DNA of 26,706 nucleotides from an uncultured Bacilli bacterium. GTDB taxonomy: Bacteria > Bacillota_I > Bacilli_A > RF39 > UBA660. This document shows positions 1 through 7,255 of this stretch, one piece after another. The notes under the pieces are model-generated. The model was not told the DNA's origin, did not search any database, and saw only the letters and a list, made by a program, of their open reading frames with translations. Within the stretch, counting starts at the first letter, position 1. Each line of letters begins with the position of its first letter. The position numbers and the translations under genes are program-made. Location: NCBI GenBank assembly GCA_910577075.1, contig CAJTKV010000015.1:13049-39754 (forward strand). Reading direction: 5' to 3'.

Positions 1-647
1 CAAACAGACATAATATATTATTCCATGTCGATGCTGTACAAGCAGTCGGCAAAATAGATATAGATGTTTCCAAGATAAAGTGTGATACACTTTCTATATC
101 TGCGCATAAGATTCATGGTCCGAAAGGAATAGGCGTATTATATGTTCGTGATGGTATTTTGTATACTCCATTAATATTTGGGCATCAAGAAAACAATAGA
201 CGTGGAGGAACAGAGAATGTTGCCTATATCGTTGGCTTGGGAGTGGCAGTTAAAAGACTAAAGGAAAATATGCAATCTTCAACGGAACAAATGGTAAAGT
301 TGCGAGATAAATTAGAAAATGAAATTAAAAATAATTTGGATGAAGTATTAATTTATGGCGATATAAATAGAAGAATGCCTAATACAACTAGTGTAGCATT
401 TAAAGATGTCGATGCCAATGAATTAATGTTTTTGTTAGAATCATTTAATATCTATGTTTCTACTGGATCGGCTTGTAATTCACGGGAGGCAGAGCCATCA
501 CATGTATTAAGAGCAATGAATGCTGATTTGGATAATTATAGTCCGATAAGAATTAGTTTAAGTGAATATACAACGGAAGAAGAAGTAGATGAATTTGTCA
601 GAAAGATAGTAAATGCAGTTACAATGTTAAGACGAAAAAACAAATAG
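1..647 (+). CDS. Cysteine desulfurase, NifS/IscS type, 5'-truncated by window edge
   Basis: This is the C-terminal part (214 residues, frame from base 3) of a PLP-dependent cysteine desulfurase, which takes sulfur from cysteine as an enzyme persulfide for Fe-S clusters or tRNA thiolation. The fragment holds HVDAVQAVGK, the SAHKIHGPKG block with the PLP lysine (codon at 108-110), the RRGGTEN block, and the catalytic loop STGSACNS with the persulfide Cys (codon at 474-476), followed by PSHVLRAM. The short loop is typical of the NifS/IscS class. About 165-170 N-terminal residues should lie left of the window, judged from the usual length near 380. It is followed 16 bases later by a methyltransferase-like gene and then a ferredoxin-like gene. 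The family is clear; the sulfur acceptor cannot be told. Confidence 0.96.
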   Translation, partial: NRHNILFHVDAVQAVGKIDIDVSKIKCDTLSISAHKIHGPKGIGVLYVRDGILYTPLIFGHQENNRRGGTENVAYIVGLGVAVKRLKENMQSSTEQMVKLRDKLENEIKNNLDEVLIYGDINRRMPNTTSVAFKDVDANELMFLLESFNIYVSTGSACNSREAEPSHVLRAMNADLDNYSPIRISLSEYTTEEEVDEFVRKIVNAVTMLRRKNK

Positions 648-663
648 GAATGAGAGTGAAGTA

Positions 664-1386
664 ATGAAAAGTTTTGATGAAATGTGGGAAGAATTATCTC
701 CATATTTAACATGTGAGAGAGGATTAGACGAAGGATATTCTGATGGAAAGTATACAAAGAGTTTTGCCAAATATTGCAAGCATATTGAGGGTATTGATAT
801 ATCAGAGGATTTTTATAAACAAGCCGTAGTTAATCTTAAGGATTATGATAATGTCAACTTAAGAGTCATGGATGCAACTAAGACAGATTATCCTGATAAA
901 CATTTTGGAGTAGTATTAAATACGAGTTTTCATGAGTTTGATTTAAGCGGCAAAGAAAAGTTTTCTATGGATTTAGAGTTAAAAACGAGAATCTTAAAAG
1001 AAGCTATGCGTTTAAGTGATACTTTGGTATTTGCGGAGATTGCTCCTGAAAATATTAGCGGTAAGTTATATCAAGTATTTAATCCAGTAGAAGATCATTC
1101 TTTTAGAACGGAAGTATCTAATCTGTTGATTGATAAAGTGTTAAGAGATAATGGATATAAGAGAATAATCGAGGATTATGCAGTTGATGAAATAAAGTAT
1201 AATAGTCGTGAAGAATTCTTAGATGACATGATCGTTTGGTGGGAAGAGGTTAAAGTTCCTAAAGATGCAGAGGAAAAGAAGGCTATGCAAAAGCAAATAG
1301 CCGATATCTTGGAGACGGAAAATATGCTAACTGATTTAACATTCCATGATATATTCCGCTATACTGTCTATGTAAAGGAGAATTAA
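664..1386 (+). CDS. Class I SAM-dependent methyltransferase-like protein with altered motif I
   Basis: A 240-residue protein with a Rossmann-type methyltransferase layout. Residues 20-31 (GLDEGYSDGKYT) align with the SAM-binding loop LDxGCGxGxxT, but the middle glycine is Ser26. The acidic end of the second strand is in HIEGIDIS (Asp45), and VMDATKTDYPDKHFGVVL (about 88-105) matches the motif II/III region. The C-terminal half is charged and not recognised. The start at 664 follows a weak GA-rich site (GAGAGTGA) 16 bases after the desulfurase stop, and one base separates its stop from the next ATG, so it is co-transcribed with both neighbours. The substrate is unknown. The altered loop may lower SAM affinity or mark a divergent subfamily; methyl transfer is inferred from fold similarity only. 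Confidence 0.7.
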   Translation: MKSFDEMWEELSPYLTCERGLDEGYSDGKYTKSFAKYCKHIEGIDISEDFYKQAVVNLKDYDNVNLRVMDATKTDYPDKHFGVVLNTSFHEFDLSGKEKFSMDLELKTRILKEAMRLSDTLVFAEIAPENISGKLYQVFNPVEDHSFRTEVSNLLIDKVLRDNGYKRIIEDYAVDEIKYNSREEFLDDMIVWWEEVKVPKDAEEKKAMQKQIADILETENMLTDLTFHDIFRYTVYVKEN

Positions 1387-1387
1387 T

Positions 1388-1993
1388 ATGAAAGCTTTAA
1401 TTAATTTTAAAATATGTGATAATGCTCCTGAATGTAGTGGAATAGAGGTATGTCCAACTGGGGCTATGTATTTTGATTCCGAAAAAGAGACAATTGTCGT
1501 AGATGAAGATAAGTGCATAAATTGTGGAGCTTGTGAAAGGGCATGTCCAATAGGGGCAATAAGAGTTGCCAAATCCGAGGAAGAATATGAGAAAATTCAA
1601 AAGGAAATAGAAGATGATCCACGAACTATAAAGGATTTATTTGTCGATCGTTATGGAGCTGCACCTCTATCAGAATTTTTCATGTTAGATGCAAGTGACG
1701 TAAAAGAAAAGATAAAAAACTCTTCCATAGTATTAATTGAAGTATATAATAATGATAATATCGAATGCTTGATTAAATCTATTCCAATAAAAGATATTAC
1801 AGAAAATATGCCAAAAGATACTCTATTTTATAAAGTAGAGACAACAGAGATGCTTGAAGAAGAATATGAGCTTAGTAAATATCCTTGTATGCTATTATTT
1901 AAAAATGGAAATTATATAGATAAAGTTGAAGGATATTTTACAACTGATGAAAAAAGCGAATTTATTAGCAAGATAATGGAAATTGTTAAATAG
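1388..1993 (+). CDS. Ferredoxin-like 4Fe-4S domain fused to a thioredoxin-like domain
   Basis: A 201-residue protein. The N-terminus carries a ferredoxin-like module: C10-x5-C16-x5-C22-P, then C43-x2-C46-x2-C49-x3-C53-P. The second motif is a textbook 4Fe-4S ligand set; the first has unusual spacing, though it could supply three ligands for a second cluster. After a charged linker (about 65-110), residues 113-201 look like a thioredoxin fold: VLIEVY strand, then YPCMLLFKNGNYIDKVEGY, where the Pro after Tyr fits the cis-Pro position. The CxxC redox site is absent; only a single Cys (in NIEC) lies where it would be expected. It starts one base after the methyltransferase stop and lies in the cysteine desulfurase operon, suggesting a role in sulfur or Fe-S chemistry. 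That role is inference; the cluster motifs are direct. Confidence 0.8.
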   Translation: MKALINFKICDNAPECSGIEVCPTGAMYFDSEKETIVVDEDKCINCGACERACPIGAIRVAKSEEEYEKIQKEIEDDPRTIKDLFVDRYGAAPLSEFFMLDASDVKEKIKNSSIVLIEVYNNDNIECLIKSIPIKDITENMPKDTLFYKVETTEMLEEEYELSKYPCMLLFKNGNYIDKVEGYFTTDEKSEFISKIMEIVK

Positions 1994-2003
1994 AGATGAT
2001 TGA

Positions 2004-2579
2004 ATGAAAAAGATAATATTGAACACTTTAGATAAATATTTAAAAATCAATAAAAGCGAAGAAGATAAACTGGACAGGCTAAAGCAATTTTTGAAAAATA
2101 ATTCATCAGAGAAGATTACTGATTGGAATAATTTTGAAGGGCATATTGTTGCAAGTGCCTTTGTAATGTCTAAAAGTACAAGAACTTTTGCCGTTGTTTT
2201 TCATGATGAATTTAAAGTCTATATCTATCCAGGGGGACATATTGACAATACGGATTCGACTCCTTTATCGGCAGCTAAAAGAGAAGTAATGGAAGAAACA
2301 GGACTTAAAAATTTAGAAACGTATAATGTATGTGATGATGAATTGGTTCCCTTTGATATAGATATTCATCATTTATCTCGCAATGAGAAATTTAATTTAC
2401 CACCACATTATCATTTTGATTTTCGCTACTTCTTTTTAGTAGATGGAGAAGAGGATTTAGTTATAGATGAAAATGAAGCGTCTGGATATAAATGGGTATC
2501 GTTTGATGAATTAAAGAGTAATCCATTTTATTCTAGGTGTATAGATAAAATAGAAAAAGTAGTTAATGAATATAAATAA
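2004..2579 (+). CDS. NUDIX hydrolase (first of two related copies)
   Basis: A 191-residue protein that probably hydrolyses a nucleoside diphosphate linked to another group. The NUDIX box begins at GGHID and ends in REVMEETGL, so the metal-binding REUxEExGU half is intact. The consensus Glu six residues after the box glycine is Asp, and one extra residue sits before the REV helix. An N-terminal helical extension of about 40 residues precedes the fold, and EASGYKWVSFDEL is a usual NUDIX ending. ATG at 2004 lies 10 bases after the previous stop with weak GAGATGAT as binding site; it is the last gene of the leftward operon, and a shared hairpin follows. It resembles the NUDIX protein at 6670 (GHIVASAFV against GHLSASAFV), so the two are probably paralogues. 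The substrate is unknown. Confidence 0.88.
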   Translation: MKKIILNTLDKYLKINKSEEDKLDRLKQFLKNNSSEKITDWNNFEGHIVASAFVMSKSTRTFAVVFHDEFKVYIYPGGHIDNTDSTPLSAAKREVMEETGLKNLETYNVCDDELVPFDIDIHHLSRNEKFNLPPHYHFDFRYFFLVDGEEDLVIDENEASGYKWVSFDELKSNPFYSRCIDKIEKVVNEYK

Positions 2580-2605
2580 AAATAGACTTTCGTCTATTTT
2601 TATTT
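2574..2605. terminator. Bidirectional terminator between NUDIX and GH5 genes
   Basis: A 14-bp perfect stem (2574-2587 with 2592-2605) closes on the loop TTTC. Its arms run into A/T tracts, giving a U-run for either strand, and it overlaps the stop codons of both convergent genes. Confidence 0.85.
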
Positions 2606-4834
2606 GCTTGATTCTATTAAGACATTTTTAATTTGTGGATATTTCCATGTCAGTGTGCGGCGATCAAAAATTATGTAATTACCACCATCATCCCACCAAT
2701 AGCATGGAATACCAAGACGTCTAGCATTAGATACGTAATGCGATGCAATTATTGCACGATGTTCTTCAGAACTATTTGCCTTTGTACCAAATTCAGTAAT
2801 CATGACGGGAATATTTTTATCTACAAGATACTTTTGCAATCTATCCATCATATCATCAATATTTTTTTCGGTTTCAGCATAATCATGAACCGATAGGAAG
2901 ATTTTATCTTTTACTGTGTCTTTCGGTAAGGTAAAGTTAGATAATTTATGTTGGTCAGTTATTCCTCCATATGTGGTAACAGCTAGAATGCGATTTTTAT
3001 TTTTTCCACCTGTACTTCTTACAGTATCAACAAAAACTTGGTTTAGTTTTAAAACATTTAAAGTAATTTCGGTTCCCGTATCCCAATTGTATCCTTGATG
3101 GTTAGTATCGACTGTTTCATTTAGGCCTTCAAAAATTAATTTATAATCATAATCCTTAAAATACTCAGCTATTTGTAACCATAGATTTTTAACTTTTTGG
3201 GCATTTTCTTCGACCTTACCAGTATCGGCAACTATCCATGACCCACCTTCATAGAGGCCCGTATCATGATGAATATCCAAAAGACAGTATAGATCATTAT
3301 CTAAAACATAATTGACAACTTCTTCTACACGTTTTAACCATGCATTATCAATCTTGCCATTTGCTAAAATATGATCATAATAAGTAACAGGAACGCGAAT
3401 GCTTGAGAATCCTGCCTCTTTTACTTTATCAATAATTTCCTTAGTTGTTTTGGGATTACCCCAGAGAGTTTCGTAATATTCAATATTTTTTTCTTCTCCT
3501 AGATATTCTCTTTTATAGTTAGTACTATCAAGGGTATTTCCAAGATTCCATCCAATTTGTATTTCTTTGATGATTTCATAAGCAGTCTTAGAATCATCTT
3601 CAGATGGGCTCGTTTCGTTCATTAGATGTATTAATATAGACAAATCAATAATAGTTAAGTTGTTGTCTTCATCAAGATTTAGAATGTCTTTGTTATTATC
3701 ATCAATAATATTTTCAAGATGGATCAAATATTTAGATAATTGCGAGATGTCTTCTATAGTGATAAGCCCATCATTTGTAATATCTCCCTTAATATTTGTT
3801 AACGCATTAGCAATTGGAGATAAAATCATCAAGCCTGTCGTTATTAGGATAAAGAATATTTGCATATTTTTATAACTTTTATATTTTAATATAGCATAAC
3901 ATATTAGAAGAGCAAGTATTAATAGGCTTATTATTAGTACTTTCTTATTAGCATTGTTATTCTTATTAAAAAAGTTTTCTTTAATAGCAGCAGTAGTGGT
4001 TCTAGATGTCGAAGTTTCCTTTTCTTCATTGGAAGAAGTATTTTGGCCTGTAGTTGTCTTTTTCTTTGTAGTAGTTTTTTTAGAATATTTAGTCGTCTTC
4101 TTAACGGGTATGTTGATTGCTTTACTTGTCGTATTACTTGTAGCAATATGGGTAGTAGTTTTCTTTGTCGTTGTTGATGTAGTAGTTTTTTTGGCAGTGG
4201 TTGAAGATGTCGTGGATATAAGTTTAGTGGTTGTTTTTGAAGTGGTTATTATCGGTTTAATAGTAGTGGTTTTTGTCGTTGATTTTGTAGTCGTTGAAAC
4301 AGTTGAACGAGTTAAAATAATTTCTTCTATAGTATTGCCATTTTTATTAGTTATGTTTATTTCTGATTTTTCTTCCCAGTTGGCACTTTTAATATTGCTA
4401 ATAGTTATACTACTTTTTTCAATATTGGGTATCTTTTCTAGAGTGTGAAAAGTAATAGTCATTATGTCTTCATGATTATTTAATTTATTAAGATTAATAA
4501 CTAATAATTCATTAGTTTTTGGATTGAATTCAAGGTTACTCCAGTTTCCCTCTATTTTAAAATCATCTTTAGTCAGAGGTTTAAAGATATTCTTATCATA
4601 TTCTATAGTGTATAAAAGAGCATTAACTTTATCTAATAGATTGTCCTTTATTTGTAAGTCGATATCGACAATTATTTCGTCATTTTCTTTTAAATATCCA
4701 ATGGTAGATGTTGCATCTAGGATGATATCTTTTCCTTGATTAGCACTTTCAATCGTTGACTTAGTGATGTTTGATACTACTAAACTTATCATTAAGATGA
4801 GAACAACTAATATTCCTATTTCTTTTTTCTTCAT
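2600..4834 (-). CDS. Membrane-anchored GH5 cellulase-type protein with cohesin-like and dockerin domains
   Basis: A 744-residue surface protein. Residues 5-22 form an N-terminal membrane segment without a lipobox. Residues about 38-172 resemble a cohesin (VNALLYTIEYDKNIF core, then beta-rich sequence). Residues 176-282 are a Thr/Lys/Ser-rich linker. Residues 298-317 and 324-344 are two membrane segments separated by a Lys-rich loop. Residues 348-408 are a type I dockerin with two calcium loops (D351, T353, D355, D362; N386, D388, D390, D397). Residues 420-740 are a GH5 barrel: GWNLGNTLD, IRVPV (R480), IHHD, acid/base E573 in GLNE, H650, nucleophile E681 in ITEFG, and YWWDDGG. Probable action is on beta-1,4-glucan or a related glucan; the exact substrate is not readable. 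The start has AAGGAG seven bases upstream. The gene is monocistronic. The predicted topology puts the cohesin-like domain, dockerin and enzyme all outside. Confidence 0.9.
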   Translation of the reverse strand: MKKKEIGILVVLILMISLVVSNITKSTIESANQGKDIILDATSTIGYLKENDEIIVDIDLQIKDNLLDKVNALLYTIEYDKNIFKPLTKDDFKIEGNWSNLEFNPKTNELLVINLNKLNNHEDIMTITFHTLEKIPNIEKSSITISNIKSANWEEKSEINITNKNGNTIEEIILTRSTVSTTTKSTTKTTTIKPIITTSKTTTKLISTTSSTTAKKTTTSTTTKKTTTHIATSNTTSKAINIPVKKTTKYSKKTTTKKKTTTGQNTSSNEEKETSTSRTTTAAIKENFFNKNNNANKKVLIISLLILALLICYAILKYKSYKNMQIFFILITTGLMILSPIANALTNIKGDITNDGLITIEDISQLSKYLIHLENIIDDNNKDILNLDEDNNLTIIDLSILIHLMNETSPSEDDSKTAYEIIKEIQIGWNLGNTLDSTNYKREYLGEEKNIEYYETLWGNPKTTKEIIDKVKEAGFSSIRVPVTYYDHILANGKIDNAWLKRVEEVVNYVLDNDLYCLLDIHHDTGLYEGGSWIVADTGKVEENAQKVKNLWLQIAEYFKDYDYKLIFEGLNETVDTNHQGYNWDTGTEITLNVLKLNQVFVDTVRSTGGKNKNRILAVTTYGGITDQHKLSNFTLPKDTVKDKIFLSVHDYAETEKNIDDMMDRLQKYLVDKNIPVMITEFGTKANSSEEHRAIIASHYVSNARRLGIPCYWWDDGGNYIIFDRRTLTWKYPQIKNVLIESSK
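3989..4309 (-). repeat. Low-complexity Thr/Lys-rich linker coding region
   Basis: About 107 codons dominated by ACT/ACA and AAA/AAG encode irregular TTTK-like repeats between the cohesin-like domain and the membrane hairpin. Such linkers are common in secreted glycosidases and surface anchors and are often glycosylated. The repeat is degenerate, not a perfect tandem array. Confidence 0.85.
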
Positions 4835-4867
4835 ATAAAACTCCTTATAACATATTAATTGTTGGTT

Positions 4868-4896
4868 ATTCTAACATTAATTAAAAAAAATAGCAA
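4868..4896 (-). promoter_or_regulatory. Promoter of the GH5 gene
   Basis: On the minus strand, TTGCTA (4891-4896) lies 17 bases upstream of TAGAAT (4868-4873), which carries the TG extension (TGTTAGAAT). The predicted transcript starts near 4861 and gives a short leader to the ATG at 4834. Confidence 0.55.
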
Positions 4897-4960
4897 ATAT
4901 TTTTCTTGTAATAATACTAATTTATATTATAACTAATTTAGAAAAATAGAAGTAGCATTA

Positions 4961-4989
4961 TTTCCATGAATTAAAATATGTGGTATGAT
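4961..4989 (+). promoter_or_regulatory. Promoter of the unknown gene at 5019
   Basis: TTTCCA (4961-4966), a 17-base spacer and TATGAT (4984-4989) with an upstream TG form a good extended -10 promoter. The expected transcript start near 4996 lies after an ATG at 4992, so the start at 5019 with AGGTGG is preferred. Confidence 0.55.
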
Positions 4990-5018
4990 AAATGTATAGA
5001 TGGGATTCAGGTGGGAAA

Positions 5019-5711
5019 ATGTTTGATAAATTACAACAGTGTACAAACAAGGATATTTTTATAAAATATTGGAAAGATGGAACCTTAAATTTTTATGAAG
5101 GAGTATTAACTAAGGTTGTTGACTATAAATATATATTAGTAGATAGACAAAATTTTTTGCTCTTTTATGCAATAAATGGTGCGATTGCTTCCATTAAATG
5201 TGCTGGGGATATCGTCTATCAAAGTGTTTATGATGATAAGGGTTATGATACCATAGATGTAGTGGAAGAATTAGAAAAAAGAGAATTAGCGGGGTTTGAT
5301 GATGTTTTTAGAAAGATGAAATATGAATCATCTTTAGAATATTTTTTGAAAAGGGGAAAAGAACTCTTGACGGATAGCTATTATGCTAGGTGGGAAGAGT
5401 TTGTCAAGGCCAATATAGAAAAGAGATTGCACATAGTCAAGGGGATTATAGACATTGTTAATAAAGTTCAAAGCGGCATGTCCTATTATAAATCTTTGAT
5501 AGAGGTATTGGGCGATAGTTTTGCCTTTAGTGTTTTGGAGATGGAAGAAATCAATGATATAATTGTCGAAATATTTGCCGATACTGTTTATGAATATACG
5601 GATTATGCAGAATATATGTTACATTATGTAGGAATTAAAAGATTAGAAGAAAAACAAAATATGAAACAGTTGATGAATTCACATAATGTGTTTATCTCTT
5701 TAGAAAAATAA
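5019..5711 (+). CDS. Unrecognised protein, 230 residues
   Basis: I do not recognise this protein. The start at 5019 is chosen because AGGTGG (5009-5014) sits at proper distance and the promoter -10 element abuts the alternative ATG at 4992. The first 65 residues look like a small beta-barrel (IKYWKDGTLNFYEGVLTKV, then YILVD and GAIASIKCAGD), faintly like an Sm or RNA-binding barrel. Residues 80-230 are helical and charged, with no membrane segment or signal peptide, so it is probably cytoplasmic. It is followed 56 bases later by another unknown gene in the same direction. The beta-barrel idea is a weak structural guess. Confidence 0.75.
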   Translation: MFDKLQQCTNKDIFIKYWKDGTLNFYEGVLTKVVDYKYILVDRQNFLLFYAINGAIASIKCAGDIVYQSVYDDKGYDTIDVVEELEKRELAGFDDVFRKMKYESSLEYFLKRGKELLTDSYYARWEEFVKANIEKRLHIVKGIIDIVNKVQSGMSYYKSLIEVLGDSFAFSVLEMEEINDIIVEIFADTVYEYTDYAEYMLHYVGIKRLEEKQNMKQLMNSHNVFISLEK

Positions 5712-5767
5712 ATTGATAAATATAAATAAATGTGATAGGATAATTTTGTTATTAAGGAGGGATTTTT

Positions 5768-6628
5768 ATGTCAAAGAGTGGAGAATATAATTTTACTTTA
5801 GAACTTCCATATGGTGTGATTTCTAAAATGGATCCAATTGAGTTGCCAGCAAATATGCATAGGCGATATGAGAATTTTTTAAATAATGAGATAGATAAGA
5901 GTTCTAAAACTTTTAAGAAATTACAAGAACGCGAAAAAATGTCAGCAAACATCATAGTATTAGGCGAGATTATTCATTTGATGATTGTTGATGATGTGTC
6001 GTTTGATGAGGCATATGATTCTATACGTGATTCAATTGGCGAAATGATGGAAAATATTGATGAAATATTTGGTGAACTATTAGAAGAGGAAGAGGCAACA
6101 AAATTATTTAAGCAATTATTTCAAAATTTAATAAAAATGGCTAAAAAGAGAGAAGACAATATGTCTGATGAAAAAGAGGATGATAAGCTATTTGTCAGTA
6201 TTAATGATGTTCAAGATGAGGTAATTGAAAGTTTGGATGAACATGGGGTAGATTATTTGGCAGCAGAGATATTAGCTGATGATGGTATGTCTAAAGAAAT
6301 AGAAGATAGATATATTAAACCAATTCAAGGACTGTTAAAAGAATATATTGTTCTATTTATTGATGAGAATGAAGATGATTATTATAATATGTTTTCAACT
6401 CTTTTTGTTCAATCTAAATCTTTCATCGTCTATCAAGCACTTTTGAATAATATAATTTCTCAGGCTATTTTAAAGGGCTTAAGTATAAGTGAAACGCTAA
6501 AAGTCTTGGACAGAGATACTTTAGTTAGTGACAGTAAAAAGATGATATTAAATTATGAGAGTTTGGATGATTATAAAGAAGAAATCGAAAATATCATGAA
6601 GTTATTATTAAAGGAAAAAACGCAATAA
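5768..6628 (+). CDS. Unrecognised acidic, mostly helical protein, 286 residues
   Basis: I do not recognise this protein. It begins after a strong AAGGAGGG site and ends at a terminator, so the reading frame is well supported. The sequence is rich in Asp/Glu and in predicted amphipathic helices, with a highly acidic middle (about 95-155, MMENIDEIFGELLEEEE onward) and a second helical half with few charged breaks (about 185-250). No signal peptide, membrane segment or catalytic motif is visible. It may share a transcript with the unknown gene upstream. The acidic all-helical make-up would suit a protein-protein or nucleic-acid-mimic role, but that is speculation. Confidence 0.75.
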   Translation: MSKSGEYNFTLELPYGVISKMDPIELPANMHRRYENFLNNEIDKSSKTFKKLQEREKMSANIIVLGEIIHLMIVDDVSFDEAYDSIRDSIGEMMENIDEIFGELLEEEEATKLFKQLFQNLIKMAKKREDNMSDEKEDDKLFVSINDVQDEVIESLDEHGVDYLAAEILADDGMSKEIEDRYIKPIQGLLKEYIVLFIDENEDDYYNMFSTLFVQSKSFIVYQALLNNIISQAILKGLSISETLKVLDRDTLVSDSKKMILNYESLDDYKEEIENIMKLLLKEKTQ

Positions 6629-6643
6629 TTATTGGGTTTTTTT
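6617..6643 (+). terminator. Terminator after the acidic unknown gene
   Basis: Stem 6617-6626 with 6631-6640 (one mismatch), loop AATT, ending in a seven-T run. It overlaps the stop codon of the upstream gene. Confidence 0.7.
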
Positions 6644-6644
6644 G

Positions 6645-6653
6645 TGATATAAT
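6645..6653 (+). promoter_or_regulatory. Extended -10 promoter of the NUDIX-to-WYL operon
   Basis: TGATATAAT is a perfect extended -10 element immediately after the upstream terminator. No good -35 is seen. AGGTGA (6660-6665) follows, giving a very short leader to the ATG at 6670. Confidence 0.6.
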
Positions 6654-6669
6654 TTGTATAGGTGATACT

Positions 6670-7245
6670 ATGGATATCATAGAAGAAATAAAAAAATTTG
6701 AGCCAATAGACGAAGAGGAAATGTATGAAAAAGAATATATGTTAAAGTTTATTGAAACGCATGATGATTATTTAACGCGCAATAATATCTTTGGGCACTT
6801 ATCAGCATCAGCTTTTGTGGTTAATGAAACACATGATAAGTTCTTGGCTGTCTATCATATTATTAATAATGGATGGATTTATTTGGGAGGACATGCTGAT
6901 GGAAATTCCAATTTATTAGAAGTGGCTTTTAAAGAGGTATATGAAGAAGCAGGCGTACATCCAAAACTTTTAAAGAAGGGGATATTTTCCCTGCAAAATG
7001 ATGTCGTTAAAAATCATGTTAAGAATGGTAAACATGTGCATTTTCATACCCATTTTGATGTAATGTATTTAATGGAAGCTAGGGAAAGTGAAGTTTTAAA
7101 GTATTCTAAGAGTGAGAGTATGGGAGTTAAATGGATTGATTTTAAAGATGCTGCAAGCGAGGAGATTGTTCCTTTAGCTCGAAAAATTCATTTGAAATGT
7201 ATAAAAAAATTGAAGATGTTTGATGAGAAAAATTTAAAGGAATAG
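6670..7245 (+). CDS. NUDIX hydrolase (second related copy), cd03674-like
   Basis: A 191-residue NUDIX protein. The fold opens with HLSASAFVVNETHDKFL, the box region is GGHADG followed by FKEVYEEAGV, and the C-terminal SMGVKWIDFKD block is usual. The metal-binding glutamates are present, but the first consensus Glu is Ser and the consensus Arg of REUxEE is Lys. The GGHADG opening recalls a broad group of uncharacterised small NUDIX hydrolases. AGGTGA precedes the ATG at a good distance. It is the first gene of a probable five-gene operon with a deoxyribosyltransferase-like protein, an MBL protein, an HD protein and a WYL regulator, which suggests a nucleotide-type substrate. It is probably paralogous to the protein at 2004. 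Confidence 0.88.
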   Translation: MDIIEEIKKFEPIDEEEMYEKEYMLKFIETHDDYLTRNNIFGHLSASAFVVNETHDKFLAVYHIINNGWIYLGGHADGNSNLLEVAFKEVYEEAGVHPKLLKKGIFSLQNDVVKNHVKNGKHVHFHTHFDVMYLMEARESEVLKYSKSESMGVKWIDFKDAASEEIVPLARKIHLKCIKKLKMFDEKNLKE

Positions 7246-7255
7246 GGATGAATTT

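Noticed and set aside
3930..4000. LPxTG sortase motif before the membrane segment of the GH5 protein
   Set aside because: No LPxTG-like motif is found between residues 270 and 298; the segment reads NKNNNANKK.
3989..4309. CRISPR or tandem repeat array in the T/G-rich stretch
   Set aside because: Repeats are irregular codon-level Thr/Lys repeats inside a long reading frame, without constant spacers.
3954..4448. Long plus-strand open frame rich in Val and Phe opposite the GH5 gene
   Set aside because: It is the antisense image of the Thr-rich linker codons, has no ribosome binding site, and the minus-strand gene has clear domains on both sides.
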